Shown here piece by piece: positions 11,013 to 20,701 of a DNA stretch of 64,000 bases. The notes under the pieces are model-generated. The model saw only the letters and a list, made by a program, of their open reading frames with translations. It had not been told where the DNA came from and did not search any database. Origin of the DNA: Rickettsia sp. Oklahoma-10 (GTDB taxonomy: Bacteria; Pseudomonadota; Alphaproteobacteria; Rickettsiales; Rickettsiaceae); NCBI RefSeq assembly GCF_039954865.1, contig NZ_CP157197.1, positions 1,071,501 to 1,135,500 on the forward strand, given 5' to 3'. How positions within the stretch are numbered: position 1 is the first letter of the stretch; each line of letters starts with the position of its first letter. Made by a program: the position numbers and the translations under genes.

Positions 11013-11445
11013 ATGGCAAAATTTCTCTTCCAACAATTATCTTTAAAAAAAGGTGGTAAGGTAATATTTGCTGCTCTCTTGACTCTAATTAAAAATAAAA
11101 CTGTGAATATAAAATTGGAAAAACTCTTAGGAAATGGTATATATGTCTTCTGTTAATGTATCCGAAATAACAGGAATCTTTCTAAAATCTGAAATGTCAC
11201 TTCACGCATGTAAAGATAAAGATTCTATAGAACCGTTAATTAATTACGTTATTAACTTCAATCAAGCACAATATGTCTTGCTGCTTATATTAAAAGCAGA
11301 TCAGCCACTTAGGTTTATCACTTGAAGATCGAGTTTGTGTTAGGTTTGGTTTAACTACAGACTATCCTATATACTATATATACTGCAGATAAAGCTTCTG
11401 CTAATGTGCAATAAGATTTTAAAATTATACTTATTCGTTAATTAT
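11013..11445 (+). pseudogene. relic of PIN-domain (VapC-type) toxin
   Basis: Plus-strand pieces line up with a PIN ribonuclease of a type II toxin-antitoxin system. FAALLTLIKNKTVNIKLEKL (near 11070-11125) corresponds to the N-terminal strand and helix, in which the catalytic aspartate motif is already lost. GIYVSSVNVSEITGIFLKSE follows, then LINYVINFNQAQYV, and in the next frame LSLEDRVCVRFGLTTDYP, ending YTADKASANVQ, the typical TADKAW end motif. The pieces change frame near 11300 and 11370. An open stretch at 11134-11325 survives but lacks both ends of the domain. No antitoxin gene is recognisable upstream. Confidence 0.7.
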
Positions 11446-11459
11446 ATAAATCAACCAAA

Positions 11460-12944
11460 ATGGAACATAATAAAATAAACAACGATAAAAATATAGATAC
11501 TAATGAAGAAACAGATATTCCCATCCCAAGGGTTTTACCTTCAAATATTCAAGCAGAGCAAATGCTACTTGGAGCAATTATAACCAATAATGAATTACTA
11601 AATTACGTGTCAGAATTTTTACGTTTAGAGCATTTCTTTGAACCTATTCATCAAAAAATTTATAATGCAATTAACGCAATTACTGAGAAAGGACTGATAG
11701 CTACACCTATTACTTTACGTAGTATGTTAACTCAAGATGAACTATTTCAAAAAATAGAAGGATCAGAGTATTTAGCAAAATTGATAACCATGTCAATGAT
11801 GGTAATAAATCCAATTGATTATGGTAAAATAATATATGATTTAGCAATAAAGCGTAATTTAATAAATATCGGTGAAGAAGTAGTAAATAATGCCTATAAT
11901 TCTTCATTAGAAGTTGAAGCAAAGGAACAGATTGAACATGCCGAAGCTAAACTTTATGATTTAGCTAGCCAAAGCTTAAACGAAAAGAGTTTTACTAAAA
12001 TCGGTATTTCTATTTCAGAATCACTAGCTAGCATCAATAGAGCTATGAAAAATAATGATCATGTAATCGGTATATCTACCGGTTTGATTGATCTAGATAA
12101 TAAATTATTCGGCTTTCATAATTCTGATCTTATAATTCTTGCAGGACGTCCGTCAATGGGTAAAACAGCATTTGCTATAAATCTTGCACTGAATGCATGT
12201 AATAATATGCGTCTTAAGAATATTCGCGATAATCAAGAAATTCAGTCGGTAGGTTTTTTCTCGTTAGAAATGTCCTCAGAACAACTAACCATGCGTCTAC
12301 TTTCAATGTGCACAGAAATTGATTCGACTTCTCTTCGCACAGGAATTCTAAGTGAAGAAAAATATAACCGTCTTCGTAAGGAAGCAAATACTTTATCAGA
12401 ATTACATTTTTTTATCGATGATACCCCTGCTCTATCTATTTCCGCTATAAGAACAAGAGCTAGAAGAATGAAACGCAAGCATAATCTCGGTATATTATTT
12501 ATAGATTATTTACAATTAATTAGAGGAGTAAGTAAATCTGAAAACAGAGTTAGCGAAATTGCAGAAATAACCCAAGGTTTAAAAGCAATAGCAAAAGAGT
12601 TAAATATTCCAGTTATTGCATTATCTCAACTTTCAAGAGCAGTAGAACTGCGTGAGGACAAAAAACCTATGCTATCCGATCTTCGAGAATCAGGAACTAT
12701 AGAACAAGATGCAGATATAGTAATGTTTATTTACCGTGAAGAATATTATTTAACTAGAAAAGAACCGGCAGCAGGCGATGCGAAACATGCAGAATGGTTA
12801 GATAAGCTCAACAAAGTATATAATATTGCCGATATAATTGTTGCAAAACATCGTAACGGACCAGTGGGAAATGTTTCGCTTTACTATGATAGTCAATATT
12901 CTAAATTTAGTAATTTAGAGCAAAGGACTTTTAACGCTGTTTAA
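11460..12944 (+). CDS. dnaB: replicative DNA helicase
   Basis: A 494-residue DnaB, the hexameric helicase at the replication fork. The N-terminal DnaG-interacting helical domain spans about 25-125. A linker leads to the RecA-like ATPase with Walker A GRPSMGKTAF (229-238), the glutamate block FFSLEMSSEQL, Walker B LFIDYLQLI, and the C-terminal ALSQLSRAVE and DLRESGTIEQDAD motifs. All catalytic residues appear present and no intein interrupts the ATPase. The start ATG has only a weak ribosome-binding site; the first 24 residues are poorly conserved and a later start cannot be excluded. A PIN-toxin relic lies directly upstream. Confidence 0.97.
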   Translation: MEHNKINNDKNIDTNEETDIPIPRVLPSNIQAEQMLLGAIITNNELLNYVSEFLRLEHFFEPIHQKIYNAINAITEKGLIATPITLRSMLTQDELFQKIEGSEYLAKLITMSMMVINPIDYGKIIYDLAIKRNLINIGEEVVNNAYNSSLEVEAKEQIEHAEAKLYDLASQSLNEKSFTKIGISISESLASINRAMKNNDHVIGISTGLIDLDNKLFGFHNSDLIILAGRPSMGKTAFAINLALNACNNMRLKNIRDNQEIQSVGFFSLEMSSEQLTMRLLSMCTEIDSTSLRTGILSEEKYNRLRKEANTLSELHFFIDDTPALSISAIRTRARRMKRKHNLGILFIDYLQLIRGVSKSENRVSEIAEITQGLKAIAKELNIPVIALSQLSRAVELREDKKPMLSDLRESGTIEQDADIVMFIYREEYYLTRKEPAAGDAKHAEWLDKLNKVYNIADIIVAKHRNGPVGNVSLYYDSQYSKFSNLEQRTFNAV

Positions 12945-13290
12945 ATTATTTCATTAAAATTTTTGTGTCTTTTATTTTTTCTACCCATCTTATTGCTTTA
13001 TCAAGTAGCTTATTATTATTTTTACTATAAATCCACATCGCATTATCAGACACGAATCTGCCGCCAGACTCTATATGTTATAGCAACACCATTTAAGGTT
13101 TAAATTTTAATCTGTTTTTATGCATATTTCTTTCCTAGAAATATTGGCTAGTTATTTCCCAATTGTTTAATTGTTTTGTATTATTTGCTACTATCAATAA
13201 TATTTAATAGAAGTTACTATATTAATAAATTCATAGCCCATTAATAAGTATTCTGACAATTACACATATAATAATTAGAGTTTTTGCAAC
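12945..13290 (-). other. non-coding stretch after dnaB with one short ORF fragment
   Basis: On the minus strand about 40 open codons ending near 12950 read ESGGRFVSDNAMWIYSKNNN and continue KLLDKAIRWVEKIKDTKILMK. This is the C-terminal end of some lost gene whose family I cannot name. Nothing else recognisable. Confidence 0.4.
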
Positions 13291-13299
13291 TTAGAATAA

Positions 13300-14350
13300 T
13301 AAAATTTTTTTTATCTTTGCTTTTACAACAGCTCAGCCAGTAATAAAATTGCAATTACATACTGGCCAGATCCTAAAAGGGTAATAAAAGCATTCGGTAC
13401 TACTACTGCTACAATAATAAGCTGGCAATATTACTAGTAATAATAGAAACGGTCATGTTACGGAATTACCACATTCGGTATCACATTCATAAATATAGTT
13501 TTAAGGGAATCGCATAGACCTACCACTACTCCCAAATACTGATGTAGCAATAGCAAGAGTTAAAATTATCTAAACTAATAATTATACGGACTGCCATTTT
13601 GCTATATTACTTAATTAATTCTCTGACTTCTACATTACTTGCAATCATTTATTGATAAAATGTTGGATTATTATGATTGATGTAATACAATTATAATTAT
13701 AATACTACTACAGGAAGTAAGCTTCCAAATAAAATACCTTCTTTAACATTTTTGTTACAATAACTAGTTAAGAGGTATGGAAGATTAATTGAAATCCAAA
13801 TGCAGTAAAAACTACCCTAAGTTACTACACAACCCACCCATATAGATATTGCTTTTGGTGAGAATAACGGTGAGATAATACCAATTAATCATGGCAACAA
13901 GTCCAATAACTAAAATTGCAATTATGATAAGTAATCAGATAAATAGCACAGGATTTATATAATTTACTCACTTTATAGGATGCTAATAATAACTATACCA
14001 TGCTCCTCTATATTAAGTTATTTGTATTTAAAAGCTAACCACCTCTGTAATATTGAAGGACCTCTGTATAAATACTGCAAGTAAAGCATATGAAAGGAGC
14101 TTAAGGCTTACCAAATTGTCCTAAACAATATTTTCCCAGTATTCCAAGTGTTTCATGCCTTTATCAGCTTGAATATTAAACTCTAAATTAATTAAAGAAG
14201 TTATTATCAATTTCAATATTATAACTAATACTATAGGCAGTGCTATACAAACCTGATATGAACAGGATTGAACCAATAAGTTTTTACATAATTTAATGAA
14301 ATTTAGATTAAAGCAAAAAGACTAAATTTCTGCTAAAAAGAAAATCAGAA
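13300..14350 (+). pseudogene. relic of a sodium/proton-dicarboxylate symporter (GltP/DctA type)
   Basis: About 1 kb of plus-strand DNA with no frame longer than a few tens of codons. Two landmarks of the DAACS transporter family appear in the right order and spacing. RVIKAFGTTTATII near 13378-13420 corresponds to the serine-rich reentrant loop (K-x-F-G-T-S-S-S-A-A-T-L). LPLLPNTDVAIARV near 13520-13570 corresponds to the PLGATINMDGTA block. Many stops and frame changes follow, with strongly hydrophobic translation throughout. The call is an alignment by eye against remembered motifs, so it is tentative. Confidence 0.45.
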
Positions 14351-14506
14351 TTTTAAAGAATAAAAAGTTTTTAATCAATAAAATTAACATTTTATATAAT
14401 TTTGTTAAAAATATGTAATTTATATTAATAATTAAGGTCAAATTATTAATATTGCTTTTTAATAGCATTTTTATATATTTTTATTGAAATTTATCTATAT
14501 TTAAAA

Positions 14507-15199
14507 ATGCAGAGATTAGCAAAAGTAATTAGTAATTCAGGAGTTTGTTCTAGACGTGATGCTGAAAAGCTGATAGCTGAAGGACAAGTAAAAGTAAACG
14601 GCATTACAATTTTAGCACCGGCTACAAATGTTGATATTAGTAATCAAATTGAAGTATCAGGCATATTAATCAATCAATTACAAAAACCACGGCTTTGGAT
14701 CTATTACAAGCCTGTCGGTTTAATTACTACTCATAAAGACCCTTTATCTCGTAAAACTGTGTTTGAGAACTTAACTGGTTTACCTCGTGTAATTTCAGTA
14801 GGTAGATTAGATTTAAATAGTGAAGGTTTGTTATTACTAACTAATAGCGGTGATTTAGCAAGACAGTTTGAATTACCGTCAAATAAGCTAAAGCGAATAT
14901 ATCATGTCAGGGCATACGGACAGCATGATTTTCTACTAAAAAATGATTATAAAAATTTAGAAATTAATGGGATATTTTATAATCCCTATTCAATAAAATT
15001 ACTTAGGGGAAATAATACTAACTCCTGGTTTGAAATAGTTTTATTTGAAGGCAAAAATCGTGAAATTAGAAGAATATTCGAGTATTTTGGACTAAAAGTT
15101 AATAAATTAATTAGGGTTCAATATGGTAATTTTACAATAGGTAATCTAAAACCTGGAGATTATAAAGAAATAACTAAAAAATACTGGAGCAATAATTAG
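14507..15199 (+). CDS. rluB: rRNA pseudouridine synthase of the RluB/RsuA family
   Basis: A 230-residue RsuA-family enzyme that isomerises a uridine in ribosomal RNA. An N-terminal S4 RNA-binding domain (residues 1-50: SGVCSRRDAEKLIAEGQVKV) precedes the synthase domain. The catalytic aspartate is D102 in VGRLDLNSEGLLLLTNSGDL. The block FEGKNREIRRIFEYFGLKVN is the usual C-terminal motif. An N-terminal S4 domain, size and sequence favour RluB over RsuA, but the target base cannot be told from sequence. It is the first gene of a plus-strand run and ends 44 bases before the pentapeptide gene. Confidence 0.9.
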   Translation: MQRLAKVISNSGVCSRRDAEKLIAEGQVKVNGITILAPATNVDISNQIEVSGILINQLQKPRLWIYYKPVGLITTHKDPLSRKTVFENLTGLPRVISVGRLDLNSEGLLLLTNSGDLARQFELPSNKLKRIYHVRAYGQHDFLLKNDYKNLEINGIFYNPYSIKLLRGNNTNSWFEIVLFEGKNREIRRIFEYFGLKVNKLIRVQYGNFTIGNLKPGDYKEITKKYWSNN

Positions 15200-15243
15200 T
15201 AATATGTTATATTAATGCATTTTAACTAATCATATAAAAACAT

Positions 15244-18132
15244 ATGACAAATTTTAATATATATATATGTGCAGAAAAAGACTTAAATGATTACCTTGAG
15301 TATATAAAAGATAATACTAATGTTTCACTAAATGATTTTATCAAAAATACCCATTTCTCTAATGAGAAGGACAAAATTGTTATTGCTAGTTTAGCAGATC
15401 AAGAGATCAATGATAGAGATTTAACGAATGCTAATTTGCAAGGTACAATACTAACAGACACCGTATTTAGTAATTGTAATTTAACAAATACCATATTATG
15501 TGATTCAGATTTAACAAATGTAAAATTTAATGATTGTAAATTTATCGGTACTGACTTTAGAGGGGCAAATCTTCATTATACAGATTTTAATTATAAAGAT
15601 TATGATTATAATAACTATAAAATCCCTAACCTAAAAGATAAAATACGAGATATAAAACTATCTTTTTCAGATCTTGCAAGATTAAATAAATACATAGATA
15701 AAGATTTAGAAAAAGAACGTATTAAAGAAATAATTATAGACGAAGTTACAAACAAAAAAAAATATATTTTAGCTGGGGAAGATGAAAAAACTTTATTGGA
15801 AGTTAAATCAAAAGAGCTAAAAACTACACAAGCAGAGTTAGAAAATTTAAAGAAAAACTTAGATAATCCTGGGATTGTTACCAATCTTTTAAATACTTTG
15901 TGGAATAGTGCAGAAACTATTGCTCAAAACCAACAAAATGAACTAGCTAAAATTAATCTATTACAGCAGAAAGTAAATAAATTAGAAACTGAGATACATT
16001 CTTTAGATAATCTTAGAATGTTCTGTGGTAAGGGTCTAGATGGTATTTTAGAACAACTAAAAGATGAAAAAATAGAAGTAACACTAGATCCGTCATATAT
16101 TATAGGTTCGACTGCCAAAGAACGAGATATATCGAAAAAATATATAAAATTAACTTCTCAAGAATTTGATCTATATTTAGCTGAAGCAACAAAACAATCT
16201 GATACCAAATTATCGCTTACCGAATTTGTTAGAAAGCAAAAACACCTTTCAGAAGATATACATATAATCCCTGATCTTTCAGAAATTGATTTATCAGATA
16301 AAACTCTCACTAATCTTAACCTGAAGAATACATTATTTGCTTCAGCTAACTTAGAGAATATTAAAATCTTAAATTGTAACCTAGATTTTACTAATTTTGA
16401 AGGAGCTAATTTACAAAATGCTGTTTTTCAAAATGTTACAGCTCGTAACGCAGGATTTCTTTTTGCTAATCTTAAAAAGAGCAAAATTGAAAATAGTGAT
16501 ATGTCGAGAAGCTATATGCCTAAAATAGATTTATCTGAAGCAGAGGTAACAAATAGCAAATTTAATGCGGTTATGATGGTTAATGCCGATGCTGAAAAGT
16601 TTGTTATTACAGATTCAGAATGGAACAATTCTAATCTTACCGGTATATCGCTTGCTTATGCAGATATGCAAAGAGTTCAAATGCAGGGAGTAGTTTTAAA
16701 TAATGCACTTCTAGATCAAGCAAATATCGTTTCTACTAATCTTGAAAATGCTTTTATGAATAACGCACATGTGTTAGCAGCAAAATTCAAAGAGGAATGT
16801 AAAATGAAAAGCATCACTGCAAGAAATACCTATTTTAGTGATACTGAATTTGAAAATATATTATCTTTAGAAGAAGCAGATTTAAGAAATGCTATTATGG
16901 AAAGAGTTAATCTTGTTAATGCTAATATGAGCAGGGCCTTACTTGATAAAGCAAATCTTGAATATGCTAACCTTACCAACGCTATACTTACTGATGCAAG
17001 TGCACAATTTGCTAAGTTAAGTAATGCTACTTTAGAAAAAGCTGAAGCTGAAGGATTAAATATGTCGGATGCTATTGCTAAAAATATTAATGCTAAGGAA
17101 GCTAATTTTAAAAATGCAATAATGAAGCGAGCTGACCTTACAAAAGCTAATTTAGAAAAAGCGACACTTGAAAATGCTGATATGCAAGCAGCAGCAGCAC
17201 TTGATGCTATATTTAAAGAAGCCACTTTAAAACAAGCAAATCTAAAAGCAGCAAATCTAGCTAGAATAAATAAAGAAGGTGCAGATTTTGATCAAGCAAA
17301 GAGTGACAATGCTACAAAGATGCATGATACTAAAGGTAAAGCTAAAGGGAATTTAGAGCATTATGATAAAGACGATAAAAGAACATCTGTAAATGTTAAC
17401 AAACATGCTAAATTACAAGATAAAATTCATGCAAGAGAAAAAAGCAGTTGGTTCCTGAAAACAAAAATGGGACAGCTTTGTGCAAAAATTGCAAGAAGTA
17501 CTATATCAGGAATCAGCAGCATAACAAATTTTTTAGCAAGTAAAAATTTTTTAGTAGGGGTGGCAATAGTAGTGGGAATTGCATTAGCAGCCGCACCTTT
17601 CATAACAATGCCTGGGTTATTAGTCACTGGCACGACACTAACTACTAAAGCTGTCATTCTAGGAGCCAGTATTTTGGCCAGTGGAGCAATTGCTACTGGA
17701 ATATATAAATTGACCCAAAAACCTTTACGCAATATTCACAAATCATGTGAAAATTTGACTAGCAGTATAGATAAATATATCCCACAGCATTATGAAAATA
17801 TTGATAAGTTAGTAACAGAAAAGCAACAATCTAGACAAAAAGCCGAAACAGAAAAAGTTAAAGCGAGAGAAAAAAATTTAAATAATGTAAATAATAATAT
17901 TGATAAAGCTAAAGAACAAGATGTTTTAAAACAGATACAAAATAACTTAAACCAAGTAATACCAAAAGTAGAAATAGCAAAGCAAGATAACACGGTAGAA
18001 AGACAACAAATAAAATCTAGTACATTCGCAGCAAAATTTAAGCCTAACAATAAGCACAAAGGATTCGCTGCAACAATAAAAGATGAACAAAAAAATCAAG
18101 ATCAAAAAAGGAACATATTAATAACTCAATAA
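15244..18132 (+). CDS. large pentapeptide-repeat protein with C-terminal membrane segments
   Basis: A 962-residue protein of unknown role. Tandem A(D/N)LxN-type pentapeptide repeats fill about residues 55-125 and 335-690. This repeat folds as a square beta-helix. Between them (about 165-260) is a charged, coiled-coil-like helical stretch, and residues 300-345 partly repeat the style of the N-terminus (LxxYLxxA, LSxxxFVR). Near 765-825 come two glycine- and alanine-rich hydrophobic segments (VGVAIVVGIALAAAPFI; AVILGASILASGAIATGIY), followed by a second coiled-coil-like, Lys/Gln-rich tail. No signal peptide is seen. Such a build suggests a membrane-anchored scaffold, possibly an effector; this is inference. 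Its stop touches the start codon of rsmD. Confidence 0.85.
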   Translation: MTNFNIYICAEKDLNDYLEYIKDNTNVSLNDFIKNTHFSNEKDKIVIASLADQEINDRDLTNANLQGTILTDTVFSNCNLTNTILCDSDLTNVKFNDCKFIGTDFRGANLHYTDFNYKDYDYNNYKIPNLKDKIRDIKLSFSDLARLNKYIDKDLEKERIKEIIIDEVTNKKKYILAGEDEKTLLEVKSKELKTTQAELENLKKNLDNPGIVTNLLNTLWNSAETIAQNQQNELAKINLLQQKVNKLETEIHSLDNLRMFCGKGLDGILEQLKDEKIEVTLDPSYIIGSTAKERDISKKYIKLTSQEFDLYLAEATKQSDTKLSLTEFVRKQKHLSEDIHIIPDLSEIDLSDKTLTNLNLKNTLFASANLENIKILNCNLDFTNFEGANLQNAVFQNVTARNAGFLFANLKKSKIENSDMSRSYMPKIDLSEAEVTNSKFNAVMMVNADAEKFVITDSEWNNSNLTGISLAYADMQRVQMQGVVLNNALLDQANIVSTNLENAFMNNAHVLAAKFKEECKMKSITARNTYFSDTEFENILSLEEADLRNAIMERVNLVNANMSRALLDKANLEYANLTNAILTDASAQFAKLSNATLEKAEAEGLNMSDAIAKNINAKEANFKNAIMKRADLTKANLEKATLENADMQAAAALDAIFKEATLKQANLKAANLARINKEGADFDQAKSDNATKMHDTKGKAKGNLEHYDKDDKRTSVNVNKHAKLQDKIHAREKSSWFLKTKMGQLCAKIARSTISGISSITNFLASKNFLVGVAIVVGIALAAAPFITMPGLLVTGTTLTTKAVILGASILASGAIATGIYKLTQKPLRNIHKSCENLTSSIDKYIPQHYENIDKLVTEKQQSRQKAETEKVKAREKNLNNVNNNIDKAKEQDVLKQIQNNLNQVIPKVEIAKQDNTVERQQIKSSTFAAKFKPNNKHKGFAATIKDEQKNQDQKRNILITQ

Positions 18133-18699
18133 GTGTTAAAAATAATATCTGGTAAATATAGAAACAAAATTATACCTACCGCTAAAAATATCAAATATCG
18201 ACCTTCCACCGGTAAGCTCAAAGAGGCAATGTTTAGTATATTAACCTCCGGCGAGTTTACCGATAATAAATTATTTAATGCAAATACTCACATACTTGAT
18301 TTATTTGCTGGTAGCGGAAACCTTGCTTTTGAGAGTCTATCAAGAGGGGCCGGTCTTGCCACATTAATTGACATTGATCCGTATTCATTAAAAATAGCAG
18401 AAGACTTTGCTAAATCTCTAAATATTGAAAATGAAATTCATTTTGTTCATCTTAATGCCTTAAATCTACCGAAAGCAAATAAAGCTTTTGATCTTGTATT
18501 TATCGATCCTCCTTATCATAAGGATATAGTACCTAAAGTAATGAAGTTATTGATAAAAAATAACTGGCTTAAAGACGGTACTATCATAGTTATTGAGATG
18601 GCTAAACTAGATGAATATGTTTTAAATGAAAATATTGAAATTATACGTAAAAAACTATATGGTAAGAGTAAATTATTGATTTTAAGATATACAAAATGA
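18133..18699 (+). CDS. rsmD: 16S rRNA (guanine-966-N2)-methyltransferase
   Basis: A 188-residue SAM-dependent methyltransferase of the RsmD family. It carries the SAM motif I HILDLFAGSGNLAFESLSRG (about 53-72), the acidic LIDIDP end of strand 2, and the catalytic FIDPPY (123-128). The N-terminus ISGKYRNKIIP and RPSTGKLKEAMFSIL are family signatures. The start codon is GTG at 18133, immediately after the TAA of the pentapeptide gene with no spacer, which implies translational coupling. It is followed by a palindromic repeat in front of radA. Confidence 0.94.
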   Translation: MLKIISGKYRNKIIPTAKNIKYRPSTGKLKEAMFSILTSGEFTDNKLFNANTHILDLFAGSGNLAFESLSRGAGLATLIDIDPYSLKIAEDFAKSLNIENEIHFVHLNALNLPKANKAFDLVFIDPPYHKDIVPKVMKLLIKNNWLKDGTIIVIEMAKLDEYVLNENIEIIRKKLYGKSKLLILRYTK

Positions 18700-18833
18700 A
18701 AGGTTGGTAGACAAAAATCAACTGGGGTAAGAGGGCAAGGAGTTCACAGATAACGAGCAGAGCTTATACTTCTTAAATAAGTAAGCACCATAGCACGACG
18801 TAGCCAGTTTTGAAGTTCTATTCTGAGTACACA
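18700..18833. repeat. Rickettsia palindromic element-like sequence before radA
   Basis: A 130-base GC-richer block unlike its surroundings, with phrases such as GGGCAAGGAGTTCACAGATA and CACCATAGCACGACGTAGCC, fills the whole rsmD-radA gap. A related phrase (GAGCAAGGAGTCTATAAGC) recurs near 45560. Composition, size and position fit a Rickettsia palindromic element; the class is not determined. It keeps an open frame into radA from a TTG at 18810. Confidence 0.55.
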
Positions 18834-20174
18834 ATGACCAAAGACAAAAAGCATTATATATGTTCTAATTGTGGAAACATTAATCCTAAATGGTCAGGGC
18901 AATGCTTTGATTGCGGTGTATGGGGCAGTATTGTTGAAGAGCTAGTCAGTTCAAATAAAACAATTGTTAAAATAGGTAGCAAACAAGATTTCGATAAGCT
19001 GTCCGGTAATGTAGCCAAGCAGTTACACATCCCTACCCCTATAGGCGAATTAAATAGTGTACTTGGTGGAGGTTTAGTGCTGGGCTCTGCTATATTAATA
19101 GGAGGTGACCCTGGTATAGGTAAATCTACTTTATTACTGCAGTTAGTAGCAAGTAACTTTGCATCAAAGATGAATTGCTTATATATCACGGGTGAAGAAT
19201 CATTAGATCAAATAAAATTAAGAGCTATAAGACTCAATCTAACCAATTATAACACAAATATTTTAGCAGATACTAATTTGGAAGATATTATTACAAGTAT
19301 AGAAGCTAATAAAAATAATATTGATTTAGTAGTGATTGATTCTATTCAAACAATTACGACAAGAGAATTATCTTCACCTCCAGGTACTGTTTCGCAAATT
19401 CGTACATGTGCAAATGCACTAGTTAATTATGCTAAGCAAAATAATATAATTATCCTGTTAAGCTGTCATGTAACTAAAGACGGGCAGCTAGCAGGCCCTA
19501 AAATACTTGAGCATTTAGTTGATACTGTATTATATTTTGAGGGAGAGCATAATAACCATTTCCGTATTTTACGTTCATATAAAAATCGTTTTGGCGATGT
19601 GGGAGCAATAGGAGTATTTGAGATGAGCAGCAGTGGACTTATTGAAGTAACAAATCCGTCTAAACTATTTTTAATGAAGCGAGAGCAGAATGTTATAGGT
19701 ACGTCTATTTTTGCAGGAATTGAAGGCTCAAGACCGTTACTTATGGAAGTACAAACCCTCATAGTACCCTCAAATATGGTAACTCCTAGACGCTCCGCAG
19801 TTGGGTGGGATGCTAACAGGTTATCAATGATACTTGCCGTACTTATTAGTAGGATAGGACTTAATCTTACTAATTATGAAGTATATTTAAGCATTGCGGG
19901 TGGCCTTAAAATTACCGATCCTGCTTCAGACCTTGCAGTAGCAGCGAGCTTAATATCTTCTGCAACAGGTAATCCTTTACCCGAGCAAAGTGTCTTCTTC
20001 GGCGAAATAAGCTTATCAGGTGAAATAAGAAAAACTGCAAAAACAGAAACAAGAATAAAAGAAGCTATAAAGCTTGGATTTAATAAAATTATCTGCTCTA
20101 AACTTGAAAATTTAACTTATGACTTTATATATTCTGTATCACATTTAAAGGACCTACAAGAGATAATTAAATGA
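18834..20174 (+). CDS. radA: DNA repair protein RadA
   Basis: A 446-residue RadA (Sms), a RecA-like branch-migration ATPase. The N-terminal zinc finger CSNCG-x10-CFDCG is followed by Walker A GGDPGIGKST and the RadA-specific KNRFG motif (SYKNRFGDVGAIGVFEM), ending in a Lon-protease-like domain (GLKITDPASDLAVAASLIS). I chose the ATG at 18834 (MTKDKKHYICSNCG) because family members begin just before the zinc finger. The frame is open further upstream from a TTG at 18810, but those eight residues come from the repeat element. The last four bases overlap the next start (ATGA). Confidence 0.95.
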   Translation: MTKDKKHYICSNCGNINPKWSGQCFDCGVWGSIVEELVSSNKTIVKIGSKQDFDKLSGNVAKQLHIPTPIGELNSVLGGGLVLGSAILIGGDPGIGKSTLLLQLVASNFASKMNCLYITGEESLDQIKLRAIRLNLTNYNTNILADTNLEDIITSIEANKNNIDLVVIDSIQTITTRELSSPPGTVSQIRTCANALVNYAKQNNIIILLSCHVTKDGQLAGPKILEHLVDTVLYFEGEHNNHFRILRSYKNRFGDVGAIGVFEMSSSGLIEVTNPSKLFLMKREQNVIGTSIFAGIEGSRPLLMEVQTLIVPSNMVTPRRSAVGWDANRLSMILAVLISRIGLNLTNYEVYLSIAGGLKITDPASDLAVAASLISSATGNPLPEQSVFFGEISLSGEIRKTAKTETRIKEAIKLGFNKIICSKLENLTYDFIYSVSHLKDLQEIIK

Positions 20175-20500
20175 GTATAGTTTATGAAATAAGCACTTTA
20201 GAAGAAGCACGTGATTTTTTATCTAGTGTAGAAGAAAAACTAATATTAACACATAATGCCTCTAGCGTAAAATATTACGGTATGCTAATAATTGATTATA
20301 TGTTTAAAACTTTAAGTAGCGAATTTCCTGAAAAAGTGTTAGATCTTACTGTAGATGTAGGAGATGATCATGCCGCTTTATTTACTGCAATTAAACTAGG
20401 ATATAAGAATATAATATATACAGGTAATTCAAATGCAGTTAGGACATTATTGCTTGAGTTGGAAAAGCGTCCACTGTCATATCATAGCTTGATCAAGTAG
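20171..20500 (+). CDS. small conserved hypothetical protein, coupled to radA
   Basis: A 109-residue soluble protein starting at the ATGA overlap with radA, so it is probably co-translated. Alternating hydrophobic strands and helices (KYYGMLIIDYMF, KVLDLTVDVGDDHAALFTAI, LGYKNIIYTGNS) suggest a small alpha/beta fold. It has the look of a rickettsial family protein of unknown function, and no catalytic motif can be named. The gene is followed by a palindromic repeat region. Confidence 0.75.
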   Translation: MSIVYEISTLEEARDFLSSVEEKLILTHNASSVKYYGMLIIDYMFKTLSSEFPEKVLDLTVDVGDDHAALFTAIKLGYKNIIYTGNSNAVRTLLLELEKRPLSYHSLIK

Positions 20501-20700
20501 TATACGAATATCATTCCTTTGGAAGCGATGGGGGAATCTAGAAAAAAATAATAAAAAACAAAGAAAATTAAAACTTAGTATACAATTTGTTTTAAAACCT
20601 GGATTCCCGCCTACGTGGGAATAACCTAGAGAGCTGAAAAATAATATAAAAGAAAACTTAAAATATATAAAGTCAAGAAATATCTTATCTACTAAAAAAC
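20501..20700. repeat. palindromic repeat region between the small gene and recO
   Basis: Two inverted pieces flank an A-rich centre: CATTCCTTTGGAAGCGATGG near 20512 and GGATTCCCGCCTACGTGGGA near 20601-20620, the latter itself a hairpin (TTCCCGCC/GTGGGAA). The GGATTCCCG phrase recurs at about 23220, so this belongs to a dispersed RPE-like family. Confidence 0.5.
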
Positions 20701-20701
20701 T

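Noticed and set aside
11134-11325. Open frame of 63 codons starting MVYMSSVNVSEIT
   Set aside because: It is the middle of a decayed PIN toxin; both ends of the domain lie in other frames, so it is not a gene by itself.
16830-17225. Long antisense open frames inside the pentapeptide gene
   Set aside because: They mirror the repeat structure of the coding strand; composition is repetitive and there is no start signal.
15244-18132. Repeats of the pentapeptide gene as a CRISPR or DNA tandem array
   Set aside because: The periodicity is at protein level (five residues) with drifting codons, not identical DNA repeats with spacers. No CRISPR array is present in the window.
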